The notes below the pieces were generated by a model. It searched no databases and was not told the DNA's origin. It saw only the letters and a list, made by a program, of their open reading frames with translations. The position numbers were made by a program, and so were the translations under genes. This document shows, in pieces, positions 48,057 to 56,859 of a stretch of 64,000 bases of DNA. Numbering within the stretch: the stretch's first letter is position 1; every line of letters begins with the position of its first letter. The DNA comes from Candidatus Endomicrobiellum glyptotermitis (GTDB lineage: Bacteria > Elusimicrobiota > Endomicrobiia > Endomicrobiales > Endomicrobiaceae), in NCBI GenBank assembly GCA_031267715.1, contig JAIRYQ010000002.1, positions 62,001-126,000 of the forward strand. Direction: 5' to 3'.

Positions 48057-48911
48057 ATGATGAAATTTAACCCTAAATTATCACAAAAACTTTCATATTT
48101 AGTTTTATTTTTGGCGTCTACCCTAGCTATCATGCCAGTTATCGTGATAATTTTTATAATTGTAAAAAATGGAATGTCGGTTATAAGTTGGGAGTTTTTA
48201 GTATCTATGCCTAAAAACGGAATGCGCGAAGGAGGAATTCTCCCTGCTATAATAGGTACTTTTGTAATAGTTATGTGTACCATTATGTTAACTCTTCCTA
48301 CAGGGGTTTGTGCAGCAGTATATTTAAATGAATATGCAAGAGATAATACGCTCACTAGAGCGATTAAACTTGGTATTGTAAATTTGGCAGGTGTCCCGTC
48401 TGTGGTTTACGGACTGTTCGGCTTTGGTATTTTTGTTATGTTTTTAAAACTAGGTGTTTCTATTATCTCTGGGGTTTTGACTTTGTCTATAATGGAACTT
48501 CCGGTTATCGTAACTACGTCACGAAATGCGCTAAACAGTGTGCCTTATTCGTTTAGAGAAGCAAGTTGGGCACTCGGAGTTGGTCGCTGGCAAACTATAA
48601 GACATATAGTTCTCCCTAATGCTCTTCCTGGTATTATGACAGGAGCAGTACTTAGCATCGCAAGAATATCAGGTGAAACAGCCCCTATATTGTTTACTGC
48701 CGCAGCATTTTATGCCCCGCATTTGCCACATTCAATATTTGATCAAGTTATGACTTTGCCTTATCATTTGTATATTATTTCAACTCAAATTCCAAATATG
48801 CCAAATAACATTATATTTGGCACGGCTCTTGTACTTTTATTTATGATTTTAACAATAAGTTTTGTTGCAATTTTCGTTAGGGTTTATTTCAGGAAGCATG
48901 AAAAATGGTAG
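48057..48911 (+). CDS. pstA: Phosphate ABC transporter permease PstA
   Basis: 284 residues with six membrane helices. The EAA-type coupling loop is SFREASWALGVGRWQTIRHIV, preceded by LAGVPSVVYGLFGFG, and SGETAPILFTAA follows. It partners PstC. The start abuts the pstC stop with tandem ATGs (48057, 48060), and its end overlaps pstB1 by seven bases. Confidence 0.94.
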   Translation: MMKFNPKLSQKLSYLVLFLASTLAIMPVIVIIFIIVKNGMSVISWEFLVSMPKNGMREGGILPAIIGTFVIVMCTIMLTLPTGVCAAVYLNEYARDNTLTRAIKLGIVNLAGVPSVVYGLFGFGIFVMFLKLGVSIISGVLTLSIMELPVIVTTSRNALNSVPYSFREASWALGVGRWQTIRHIVLPNALPGIMTGAVLSIARISGETAPILFTAAAFYAPHLPHSIFDQVMTLPYHLYIISTQIPNMPNNIIFGTALVLLFMILTISFVAIFVRVYFRKHEKW

Positions 48912-49657
48912 ATAAAATTAAAGTTGAGGATTTAAGTTGCTATTACGGTAAGAAGTGTGTACTGGAATCATTAAATATCAGTGTTGTTCAAAATGAAATT
49001 CTAAGTATTATAGGTCCATCAAACAGTGGCAAGACGACATTTCTAAGAACCCTAAATAGAATGAGTGATTTAGATTCGATATATTCGCGCAGAGGTGATG
49101 TTTACCTTGATAGTGCTAGTGTTTTTGATATGGATATGGAGGAGTTAAGAAAACGTATCGGTATGCTTTTTGCAATGCCTATATCTTTTCCTATGAGTAT
49201 ATATGAAAATATTGTCTATGCTCCAAAACGTCTTGGACTTATTTTTAAAAAATCTGAGCAAGATGCTTTAGTTGAGCAATCTTTAAAAGATGCATTTTTG
49301 TGGAATGAAGTTAAGGATAGATTGAAATCATCCGCTATGAAAATGTCTGGAGGACAACAACAAAGACTCTGCATTGCTAGAATTCTTGCAATTAATCCTG
49401 AGGTTATATTATTTGATGAACCATGTTCTGGACTTGATCCTATATCTACAGCGAGAGTTGAAGAGTCTATGGTTGAGCTAAAACGAAAATACACTATAGT
49501 ACTTGTGACAAATAATGTAAAACAGGCATCTCGTGTTAGTGATAGAACGGCTTTTTTTCTTATGGGCAAAATTATTGAGATAGATACGACTGATAAACTG
49601 TTTGTGTCTCCTAAAAAAAAACAAACAGAAGATTATATAACAGGTAGATTTGGATAA
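48905..49657 (+). CDS. pstB1: PstB-type ATPase 1, with degenerate Q-loop and H-loop
   Basis: 250 residues. Walker A GPSNSGKTT (K43), signature MSGGQ (147-151) and Walker B FDEPCSGLDP with E172 are intact. Two conserved catalytic positions are changed: the Q-loop glutamine of FQxP is alanine (A90 in LFAMPISFP), and the switch histidine of VTHN is asparagine (N203 in VTNN). A lone homodimer of this subunit should hydrolyse ATP poorly. The next gene encodes a second PstB with the opposite defect, so the two probably form one asymmetric motor for PstCA. Confidence 0.92.
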   Translation: MVDKIKVEDLSCYYGKKCVLESLNISVVQNEILSIIGPSNSGKTTFLRTLNRMSDLDSIYSRRGDVYLDSASVFDMDMEELRKRIGMLFAMPISFPMSIYENIVYAPKRLGLIFKKSEQDALVEQSLKDAFLWNEVKDRLKSSAMKMSGGQQQRLCIARILAINPEVILFDEPCSGLDPISTARVEESMVELKRKYTIVLVTNNVKQASRVSDRTAFFLMGKIIEIDTTDKLFVSPKKKQTEDYITGRFG

Positions 49658-49796
49658 GGAAATAAACACAAAACAGTTTATGTTATAAGGCTGTTTATAT
49701 GCTTATGCGTGTCGTGCGTTGTATAAAATAAATGTATTTGTATAAAAATTGTCACTCTTAATTATGCTACTAAATTATGTTGACTTCGGAAAACTA

Positions 49797-50552
49797 ATGT
49801 CTAAGATAGAAGTAAAGAGTTTTGATCTATATTACACAAATTTTCATGCTCTTAAGGATATAAACATCAATATTGTGGATAGGAGGATCACTACTATAAT
49901 AGGTCCGTCTGGTTGTGGCAAATCTACGCTTTTGAGGTCAATAAATAGAATAAATGATATAACAGAAGGTGTGCATACTAGTGGTGAGATTAATATTTAT
50001 GGTAAAAATATTTATGACAATAAAATTAATGTAGATATCTTAAGAAGAAATGTAGGAATGGTTTTTCAAAGGCCAAATCCCTTTCCAATCTCAATTTACG
50101 AAAATGTTGCGTTTGGTTTGCGAGTAAATAGGATAAGTTCAAATAGAAGTATTATTAGTGAAACTGTAGAAAGGAGTTTAAAAGCTGTTTTATTGTGGGA
50201 CAATATAAAAGATAAGTTGCATAAATCAGCATTGACTTTGACTTTGGAAGAACAGCAGAGACTTTGTATTGCGAGAGTTATTGCTGTGGCTCCTCATATT
50301 ATCCTTCTTGACGAGCCTTGCTCCTCTCTTGATCCGGTTGCAATTCAGAAAATTGAAGAGCTTATAATTCAATTAAAAGATAGATATACTATCATAATTG
50401 TTACACATAATATGCAGCAAGCTGCAAGAGTTTCCGATGATACTGCTTTTATGCTTTTTGGAAAACTTATTGAATTTGACAAAACTGAGAAAATATTTAC
50501 AAATCCATCAAAAAAAGAGACAGAAGATTACGTAAGCGGCAGATTTTGGTAA
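49797..50552 (+). CDS. pstB2: PstB-type ATPase 2, with degenerate LSGGQ signature
   Basis: 251 residues from ATG 49797; the frame is open to 49749 but family similarity begins at MSKIEVKSFDLYY. Walker A GPSGCGKST (K42), the Q-loop glutamine Q91 in VFQRPNPFP, Walker B LLDEPCSSLDP with E173 and the switch histidine H204 in VTHN are all intact. The ABC signature is lost: LSGGQ is replaced by LTLEE (148-152), although the flanking QQRLCIAR remains. It lies 139 bases after pstB1 and complements that protein's changes. Confidence 0.92.
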   Translation: MSKIEVKSFDLYYTNFHALKDININIVDRRITTIIGPSGCGKSTLLRSINRINDITEGVHTSGEINIYGKNIYDNKINVDILRRNVGMVFQRPNPFPISIYENVAFGLRVNRISSNRSIISETVERSLKAVLLWDNIKDKLHKSALTLTLEEQQRLCIARVIAVAPHIILLDEPCSSLDPVAIQKIEELIIQLKDRYTIIIVTHNMQQAARVSDDTAFMLFGKLIEFDKTEKIFTNPSKKETEDYVSGRFW

Positions 50553-50650
50553 AAGCTACAATAAAAGAAAAAAAATAGTAAGTAATATAAAATAATAGTA
50601 ATAGCGAGCAGATATTATTTCTATTTTTTACATTCTAGTAGGGAGGGGAT

Positions 50651-51319
50651 GTGCGGTATTTTGATATTGAAATGAATGATTTACAAAATCGTCTTATTGA
50701 TATGGCAGCTCTTGTTCAAGAGATGATAAGAGCTGCAACGCAAGAACTTGTCAGGGAAGAATCAAAAAAACAGTTTGACACAGTAGTATTTCATTTAGAA
50801 AAAGAAGTTAATGTTCAAGAGATAGTTATTGATGAGAAATGTTTAAAACTTATAGCTTTAAATCAGCCTGTAGGTATCGACTTAAGGTTCATAACTTCAG
50901 CTATGCGTATTAATAGTGATTTAGAGAGAATGGGGGATGAGGCTGTTAATATAAGCAAAATGACTTCATGTTTACTAAAATATCCAGAATTTATTCCTCC
51001 TATTGGTATTTCCAAGATGGTAGAAATTGTACAGGGTATGGTGATGGATTGTATAAAAGCCTTTAATACAAATGATGCTGAACTTGCGTTATCAGTGCTT
51101 GCAAAAGATAGTGAAGTTGATGATTTAAGAGATGGGATTTTAGATAATATTAAGAATTTAATGATTGAATTCTCAGATATTAACGCAATTAGAAAGGCAG
51201 TTGATTTAATTTTTATAACAAAAAGTATAGAAAGACTTGGTGACCATGCTACAAATATCAGCGAGGATATCGTTTTTATGGTTCATGGTAAAGATGTTCG
51301 CCATATAGGAATTGGGTAA
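50651..51319 (+). CDS. phoU: Phosphate signalling protein PhoU
   Basis: 222 residues, all-helical, two repeats of the PhoU fold. The metal-binding motifs are seen as NSDLERMGDEAVNI and KSIERLGDHATNI. It restrains PstSCAB and, in other bacteria, the PhoR kinase. The start is GTG 50651 behind GGGAGGGG. No phoB or phoR is adjacent. Confidence 0.94.
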   Translation: MRYFDIEMNDLQNRLIDMAALVQEMIRAATQELVREESKKQFDTVVFHLEKEVNVQEIVIDEKCLKLIALNQPVGIDLRFITSAMRINSDLERMGDEAVNISKMTSCLLKYPEFIPPIGISKMVEIVQGMVMDCIKAFNTNDAELALSVLAKDSEVDDLRDGILDNIKNLMIEFSDINAIRKAVDLIFITKSIERLGDHATNISEDIVFMVHGKDVRHIGIG

Positions 51320-51834
51320 CAAACACATTGTTTTTGATGCGTGCATGATGAGAGCGTTATGTTTTTGTATAAAAAAGTGTACTAGATGAAAGAACAAGGT
51401 ATTAAGGTTAATATTATAGCGTATGTTTTTCCTAGAAAAGATGTAAGTATTGTAGAATATAATAAGGTTTTTGTGGGGGGTATACTTTTTACTTGAAGCA
51501 AGTTTTAGGTGAAAGCATAGAAGATTTAAAGCATATTTAAAATGTTTCTTATTATTTTTATGTGCAATTTTTTTTAAAAAGAAGTCTGTTCTTTATATTT
51601 ATCTTTGAACAATACCCCCATATAATGTGATATATGAAATGTTACTTTTGTAGTAAGAAAAGTCTTAAAATCTATGGAGGAGTGTTCCCTTTAGATCATA
51701 TGGGAGAGATAGATTTCGAGCAAAAGATTAATTGAGAGTTAACCTCCTTTAAATAGCCAGATATCTCTCTTTGGTATGAGACAAATACACGAGCGCTTGT
51801 AAGACATAAACAAATGTATAAATTATATGCCTAT

Positions 51835-51862
51835 ATGTCCGATAATAAATATCATGTGATGT
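51835..51862 (+). other. dif-like XerCD site 2 (diverged XerD arm)
   Basis: Left arm ATGTCCGATAA, centre TAAATA, right arm TCATGTGATGT. It matches the site at 59290-59317 at 24 of 28 positions, including 17 identical bases in a row across the left arm and centre; three of the four mismatches are in the right (XerD) arm. Same orientation as the other site, and flanking DNA is not similar. Read as a recombination end or an old duplicate of dif. Confidence 0.55.
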
Positions 51863-51964
51863 GCTGTTTTATATATTCATATGTTGCTTTTGGTGTTAAT
51901 ATCTTAAAAATTTATCTTTTTCATAAAGATTAGTTTTTCTTGTGTTACGAAAAAGTGTGTAGGA

Positions 51965-51970
51965 TATAAT
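51965..51970 (+). promoter_or_regulatory. Possible -10 box of a leaderless cobA transcript
   Basis: A perfect TATAAT ends seven bases before the cobA ATG. A candidate -35, TTGTGT (51940-51945), stands 19 bases upstream, a longer spacing than usual. Confidence 0.4.
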
Positions 51971-51977
51971 AAAATTT

Positions 51978-52496
51978 ATGTTAATATTGAATATAGGCGA
52001 TGGTAAAGGCAAGACAACTGCTTCTATAGGTCAAATAATTCGCTCTTTAGGGCATGGTTTTAAAGTTTGTCTTATACAGTTGTTTAAAAACAATAATTTT
52101 TATGGGGAGCAGAATATCTTATTAAAATTAGAAAATTTGGATTTTTTTTCTTTTGTAAAAAAACATCCCTATTACTTAAGAGGCATAAGTTCTGAGGAAC
52201 TTGCAAATTTATGCGATTCTGCTATGAGAAAATTGAGGGAGCTTACCATCGTTGATTCTAAGAAGTATGATTTGATTGTTTTAGACGAGTTTAATGTTGC
52301 ATTAAGGGATAAACTTATAAATGAGAACGAATTTGTTGCTCTCATAGAAAAATTATCATGGGAGTCAAACGTAGTTGTAACCGGCAGAGGATCTCCACAA
52401 GCACTGATTGATATGGCAGATTTAGTTACTGAAATGAAGGAGATCAAACATCCTTATAAAAATGGAGTGCGGGCACAAAAGGGTATAGAATACTGA
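51978..52496 (+). CDS. cobA: Cob(I)alamin adenosyltransferase (CobA/CobO type)
   Basis: 172 residues. P-loop GDGKGKTT at residues 7-14, VLDEFNVAL, TGRGSPQALIDMADLVTEM and the terminal AQKGIEY are diagnostic of the CobA family. It adds the adenosyl group to the corrin cobalt, making the coenzyme needed by NrdJ. Next come btuF, btuC and btuD for cobalamin import. No Shine-Dalgarno is seen; TATAAT at 51965-51970 ends seven bases before the ATG, so the mRNA may be leaderless. Confidence 0.94.
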   Translation: MLILNIGDGKGKTTASIGQIIRSLGHGFKVCLIQLFKNNNFYGEQNILLKLENLDFFSFVKKHPYYLRGISSEELANLCDSAMRKLRELTIVDSKKYDLIVLDEFNVALRDKLINENEFVALIEKLSWESNVVVTGRGSPQALIDMADLVTEMKEIKHPYKNGVRAQKGIEY

Positions 52497-52521
52497 CAAT
52501 AAATTGTTAAAATAAAATCTG

Positions 52522-53355
52522 ATGAAGAAAATTGTTGTTTATGTTTGCGTCTTTATATTGTTATTTTTGTTAACAAATATTGTTTGGAGCAAAGACTACG
52601 GACGTATAGTTTCTTTGTCGCCTTCAGCTACAGAAAGTCTCTATGAATTAGGTATTGAGCAATCTGTAGTAGGTATAACAGCTTATTGTCCTAAGGGAAT
52701 GATTAAAAAAGAAGCAGTAGGTACGCTTCTAGAGCCTAATATAGAAAAAATAATACTTCTTGATCCTGATTTGATTATTTTAACAAAAGAGGGGAATAGT
52801 AAATCTACAGCTGAGAAATTCGAGTATCTTGGCTTTGAAGTATATGTTATGGAAGCGGCTGAAAATTTCAATGAAATATGTGTGAGCTACTTCGATTTGG
52901 CCAAAAAACTTAATAAGTCAAAAAGAGGAAAAAGGATAATAGATGCTGCGAGATGTTTATTGGATGAAATTCATAACAGCTTAAAAGGTTTTGATGAATT
53001 AGGAGTGTTTTGGGAGATTGGTGCAAGGCCACTCTTTACTTCAGGTAAACGAAGCTTTATAAATGACTATAACTATTATACAAGAACTGTGAATGTATAT
53101 GGTGATTTTAATATGCGATATTTTATTGTTAACATTGAAGATGTTATTAAACAAAACCCTGACGTCATATTGCTAGCAAGTATAGATGGTGTCAATAATA
53201 ATGATGAAGTAATGAGATGGAACAGGTATAAAACGATAAAGGCTGTAAAGAACAGTAAGGTTTTTGTAATTAATGTTGTTGATAATTGTATATTTAAGCC
53301 GACACCACTAAAGTTTGCAGAAAATGTAGCACTGCTTTCAAAAATTATTCGCTGA
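52522..53355 (+). CDS. btuF: Cobalamin-type periplasmic binding protein (BtuF-like)
   Basis: 277 residues. A cleavable signal peptide (KIVVYVCVFILLFLLTNIV) is followed by a helical-backbone metal-receptor domain: RIVSLSPSATESLYELG, VGITAYCPKG, LEPNIEKIILLDPDLIIL and IKQNPDVILLAS. This family binds cobalamin or iron chelates. The preceding cobA and the B12-dependent RNR favour cobalamin, but iron-siderophore or haem cannot be excluded from sequence alone. It lies 25 bases after cobA. Confidence 0.82.
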   Translation: MKKIVVYVCVFILLFLLTNIVWSKDYGRIVSLSPSATESLYELGIEQSVVGITAYCPKGMIKKEAVGTLLEPNIEKIILLDPDLIILTKEGNSKSTAEKFEYLGFEVYVMEAAENFNEICVSYFDLAKKLNKSKRGKRIIDAARCLLDEIHNSLKGFDELGVFWEIGARPLFTSGKRSFINDYNYYTRTVNVYGDFNMRYFIVNIEDVIKQNPDVILLASIDGVNNNDEVMRWNRYKTIKAVKNSKVFVINVVDNCIFKPTPLKFAENVALLSKIIR

Positions 53356-53366
53356 GGTATTTTTAA

Positions 53367-54374
53367 ATTATAAATAAAAAGATTTTATTTACTTATCTAC
53401 TAATGCTGATTTTGCTCATTATTGTGTTTTTATTTTCCTTAGTGTATGGTTTAAATGAAGTGTCGTTTATTAAGGTGTTGAAGGCATTGCTTGGTAACGT
53501 GAGTACTGGAGATACAGTAGTAATGATAATAAAACAAGTACGTTTACCTAGAACTATTATGGCTTGTATTGTAGGAGCGGGTCTTTCTGTGAGTGGTTGC
53601 GTGTTTCAAGCAATATTAAAAAACCCTCTAGCTGATCCTTTTACTTTAGGTATATCAGGTGGTGCCGCTTTAGGTGTGGCTATAGCTTTTGTGTTTGGAT
53701 TTCAATCCGTAACAAATTTTTTTGTTCCTTTTTGTGCTTTTATAGGTATGGCTATATCAGTAATCGTTGTATATTTAGTGAGTATAAGAAGAAGATTTTC
53801 CTCAAAAACTATGATTTTATCTGGTGTAGTTGTGAGTTATATCTTTTCGTCTGCTGTAATGCTTCTATTTGCGCTATCCCCCTCAAATAGTGTGCAGACT
53901 GCTTTCATGTGGCTTATAGGGGATTTTTCTAATTTCGATGAAAGGCTACTTCCATTTATTACGGTGGTTATACTTGCAAGTATAATAATTTTATCTTTAT
54001 TTGGAAATGTAATTAATGCTGTATGTTTTAGCGATGAGAAGTCAAAAACTTTTGGCATACATATTGCAAAAAATATAACGTTTTTGTTTTTTACAGCTTC
54101 AATTATTACGGCGGCAACAGTCTCGGCTTGTGGTATTATAGGCTTTATCGGGTTAATGATACCACATGCTATGCGGAAAATTGTTGGGATGAATAACGTA
54201 TTTCTTATTCCAGTCTCAGCTTTCTCTGGAGCATTTTTTTTACCCCTTTGTGATAGTTTGAGTAGGATTTTATTTTCGCCAGTTTCGATACCTATAGGAA
54301 TTATAACAAATATGATAGGTGGGTTTTTTTTTGTTTGTCTGTTATTGAAATCTGATGGAACATATATAAAATGA
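53367..54374 (+). CDS. btuC: FecCD-family permease (BtuC-like), possibly with an ATT start
   Basis: 323 residues from ATG 53403, or 335 from ATT 53367. About nine to ten membrane helices; VRLPRTIMACIVGAGLSVSG, FQAILKNPLADPFTLGISGGAAL and GFIGLMIPHAMRKIVG are family hallmarks. It forms the inner-membrane pore for the BtuF ligand. ATG 53403 lacks a ribosome site and lies inside the first membrane helix. GAGGT (53354-53358) lies eight bases before ATT 53367, whose extension (INKKILFTYLL) gives the normal positively charged N-terminus. I therefore give the longer form, with the start uncertain. Confidence 0.86.
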   Translation: MINKKILFTYLLMLILLIIVFLFSLVYGLNEVSFIKVLKALLGNVSTGDTVVMIIKQVRLPRTIMACIVGAGLSVSGCVFQAILKNPLADPFTLGISGGAALGVAIAFVFGFQSVTNFFVPFCAFIGMAISVIVVYLVSIRRRFSSKTMILSGVVVSYIFSSAVMLLFALSPSNSVQTAFMWLIGDFSNFDERLLPFITVVILASIIILSLFGNVINAVCFSDEKSKTFGIHIAKNITFLFFTASIITAATVSACGIIGFIGLMIPHAMRKIVGMNNVFLIPVSAFSGAFFLPLCDSLSRILFSPVSIPIGIITNMIGGFFFVCLLLKSDGTYIK

Positions 54375-55162
54375 TGCATATAGATAATGTTTCTGCAGGT
54401 TACTTAGATAAAGAGATTTTGAAGAGTATCTCGTGTAAGATAAATGAAAAAGATTTTTTCGGCGTAATTGGTAAAAATGGTGTAGGGAAGAGTACTTTAT
54501 TGAAGGTTTTGTGCAAATTGATTAAACCATATTCTGGGGATGTATTTGTAAATTGTAAAAATATAAATTATTTTTCAAGAAGAGAGTTTGCAAAAATGAT
54601 TGCTTTTTTACCTCAACATGTGGATACCTCATCATTATCTTTCAGTGTATTTGAATTTATTGCGTTTGGAAGATATCCTTATATGAACATTTTTAAAATT
54701 CCTTCTGGTAAAGATTATGTTGTAATAAAAAGGATTATGGATTTTTTACAAATAACAAATTTAGCTCAGAGAAAAATCAATGAACTTTCAGGTGGCGAGA
54801 AGCAGAAGATTTTAATAGCGCAAGTCCTTGCTCAAGAAACCGATATTATTGTTTTTGATGAGCCTACTTCGCATTTGGATATAGGCAGCCAAAATGACAT
54901 TTTAGGGATATTGAGGGACTTGAATGAAAATTATAATAAAATAATAATTTTAACTTTACATGACTTAAATGTTGCAAGTGAATTCTGTAATAAACTAGTT
55001 CTATTAGAGAATGGTTCTATTTGTAAGTATGGAACACCTGAAGAAGTCTTAAATTGTGTAGATATTGAAAGAGTTTATAATACAGAAGTCATTGTAAAGA
55101 TAAACCCGATTTCACATAAACCTTATGTCTTGTCATTAAGTAAAAAAGTAGAAGAAAGATAA
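54371..55162 (+). CDS. btuD: FecE/BtuD-type ABC transporter ATPase
   Basis: 263 residues. Walker A GKNGVGKST, Q-loop in IAFLPQHVD, signature LSGGEKQK, Walker B IIVFDEPTSHLD and H-loop in LTLHDLNVA are all intact. It powers the BtuC-like permease. It overlaps that gene by four bases, so the importer operon is cobA-btuF-btuC-btuD. The substrate assignment shares the uncertainty of btuF. Confidence 0.88.
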   Translation: MMHIDNVSAGYLDKEILKSISCKINEKDFFGVIGKNGVGKSTLLKVLCKLIKPYSGDVFVNCKNINYFSRREFAKMIAFLPQHVDTSSLSFSVFEFIAFGRYPYMNIFKIPSGKDYVVIKRIMDFLQITNLAQRKINELSGGEKQKILIAQVLAQETDIIVFDEPTSHLDIGSQNDILGILRDLNENYNKIIILTLHDLNVASEFCNKLVLLENGSICKYGTPEEVLNCVDIERVYNTEVIVKINPISHKPYVLSLSKKVEER

Positions 55163-55167
55163 AAGCC

Positions 55168-56499
55168 TCATTTCCTAAATGCGAATTTTATGTTGTTTTT
55201 TAAACAGATTGACAAAATTATAAGAGTAAAGAATATCCCTATCATTGCTCCAATCAAAACGTCAAATGGAAAATGATTTCCTGAATATACTCGTTCAAAA
55301 GCTACTCCTAGAGATAGAAACATGTACCAGTACCAATATTTTTTTACTGACATAAACATAAATGTACATATAGTGAATACAAGCTGTGTATGCCCTGAAG
55401 GAAAAGAATTTGTATATGATGTTTCAAACATTACATTTACATTTTCTAAAGTTGTTAAAGGGCGCGGAATTTTGAAACAATGTTTTAAAGTATACGTTAG
55501 AATAGCCCCGACTGTTAAGATGCTTGCGAGGAGAATAAGCATACTCCAAAAACAATCTTTTTTGTTATTCCAGAGTATTCCTATGGATATTATTAATATG
55601 ACAATTAAACTTAAATTGAATTTTTTAGAATCACAATAAGATATTGGCGATATATAAAAGTCTAAAAACTTACATTTTGTGTCTGAGTTTATATATTTAA
55701 AAACTTTATAATTGATTTTTATAAGATTTTGATGTATCTTATACCATAAAGTGTCTGTATCAGATGATTTGTATAAAGTGAATGTAGATCTTTTGCTTTT
55801 TTTATTGTTTTTGTTTTGATTTATATAAGACATAAAAATCCTATCAGCATGGTTTTCTTTGTTATCTAGATTATCTATAAGAAGAAGGTATAGGTGATTA
55901 TTTCTTGTAGCAGTGGTGCACTTTATTCCTTCGTTTTGTTCTTGAGCCATTAGTTTTTCTACTTGAGTTAAAGGAGTAATAATAATTATAAATAGTGAGA
56001 ATAGCCATATAATATGAGAACAAGCTCTAAATCGTTTTAAATACCAGAATATTAAATGTAAATGTTGTAATACGTAAATTGATAAAATTGAATAACTAGT
56101 TAATGAACAGCATGTTGATATTTTGCTAAAAATTGCTTCCGCATTAAGAAAAATAAATATAGGCACTGAAGAACATTCAATGAGTAATGTATCTTTGTTT
56201 TTTTGATAAGTTTCTTTTATGTGTAAAAATATTGCAGCTATGAAAATCAGGAACATGATGGGGAATATGTAGTCCGGTTGTGCGTAAATTGTTTTTTTTA
56301 AAAAGCTGAAAGAAAATTTTAAGGTCTGAAATTCAAGGTATGTCGCCAAATTGTCCCTAGTAATATCCCATACTATAATTAGCAAGAATATTAGAACAGA
56401 TTTTATAAATGTTAGATACGGCTCTTTTTTTTTAATCCAGAGTTCATGTTCTGACGAAGAAAAGATGAAGAAAACAAAAATCGAAAAGCATATCAACAT
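55168..56499 (-). CDS. Multi-spanning membrane protein with C-terminal PAP2 phosphatase domain
   Basis: 443 residues in the intact frame. The N-terminal half has several membrane helices. The C-terminal part (about 290-430) has all three PAP2 motifs: K-x6-RP in KHCFKIPRP, SFPSGHTQ, and R-x5-H-x3-D in ERVYSGNHFPFD. PAP2 enzymes remove phosphate from lipid phosphates such as undecaprenyl pyrophosphate, phosphatidylglycerophosphate or lipid A; which one is unknown. It reads against its neighbours. The gene seems 5'-truncated by a frameshift: a membrane-spanning reading frame lies just upstream (56493-56621). Confidence 0.78.
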   Translation of the reverse strand: MLICFSIFVFFIFSSSEHELWIKKKEPYLTFIKSVLIFLLIIVWDITRDNLATYLEFQTLKFSFSFLKKTIYAQPDYIFPIMFLIFIAAIFLHIKETYQKNKDTLLIECSSVPIFIFLNAEAIFSKISTCCSLTSYSILSIYVLQHLHLIFWYLKRFRACSHIIWLFSLFIIIITPLTQVEKLMAQEQNEGIKCTTATRNNHLYLLLIDNLDNKENHADRIFMSYINQNKNNKKSKRSTFTLYKSSDTDTLWYKIHQNLIKINYKVFKYINSDTKCKFLDFYISPISYCDSKKFNLSLIVILIISIGILWNNKKDCFWSMLILLASILTVGAILTYTLKHCFKIPRPLTTLENVNVMFETSYTNSFPSGHTQLVFTICTFMFMSVKKYWYWYMFLSLGVAFERVYSGNHFPFDVLIGAMIGIFFTLIILSICLKNNIKFAFRK

Positions 56500-56621
56500 A
56501 TTATTGCCGTGATTAAGAAAAGAAGTAACCCCCTGCTACTAAATAAGTACCAAAAATTTTTATTGTTAGTTTCTATTGAGAGCGTAAAGACGAATACTGC
56601 TAATACCCAGAATAATGACAT
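56493..56621 (-). pseudogene. Out-of-frame 5' fragment of the PAP2 gene, or a tiny overlapping membrane ORF
   Basis: On the minus strand a 42-codon frame from ATG 56621 reads MSLFWVLAVFVFTLS, then NNKNFWYLFSSRG and LLLFLITAIIC, two membrane-helix-like segments. It ends at a TGA (56495-56493) that overlaps the ATG of the PAP2 frame. Either an indel split one gene, or a small membrane protein is translationally coupled to it. The lack of any N-terminal charge before the first helix of the PAP2 frame favours a split gene. Confidence 0.5.
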
Positions 56622-56859
56622 ATATATATATAATCCATTTGTTTCTCAGTTGTCATAGTAATTCCTAAAACTATTTAATTGCATTCTAAATTTTCCAGGA
56701 TTTAGTGATTTTCTTGTTGCTATAACAAGCATAATCTACTATATTTATTGCGTATTTGTACATTGTAATATAATATGCGAAATGATAAAATACCCGGTTA
56801 TGTAAATTCTATAACATATTTATAAACATAGTGAGTAATAAAAAACTATCAAGATCAAA
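56622..56859. other. AT-rich gap between the divergent PAP2 and nspC genes
   Basis: About 240 bases between divergently read genes, holding A/T-rich DNA that should include promoters for both. No convincing -35/-10 pair, hairpin or RNA gene is picked out. Confidence 0.45.

Larger units (their letters stand above)
51320..51977. other. Intergenic region carrying a second dif-like site
   Basis: About 650 bases without an intact gene; frames are broken throughout. It holds the dif-like sequence at 51835-51862 and a TATAAT just before the cobA start. I looked for a cobalamin-riboswitch B12 box ahead of cobA and saw none. Confidence 0.6.

Noticed and set aside
51320-51977. A cobalamin riboswitch before cobA and btuFCD
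   Set aside because: I looked for the B12-box type GCCACTG and the conserved core here and before nrdJ and saw neither. A covariance-model search would be decisive.
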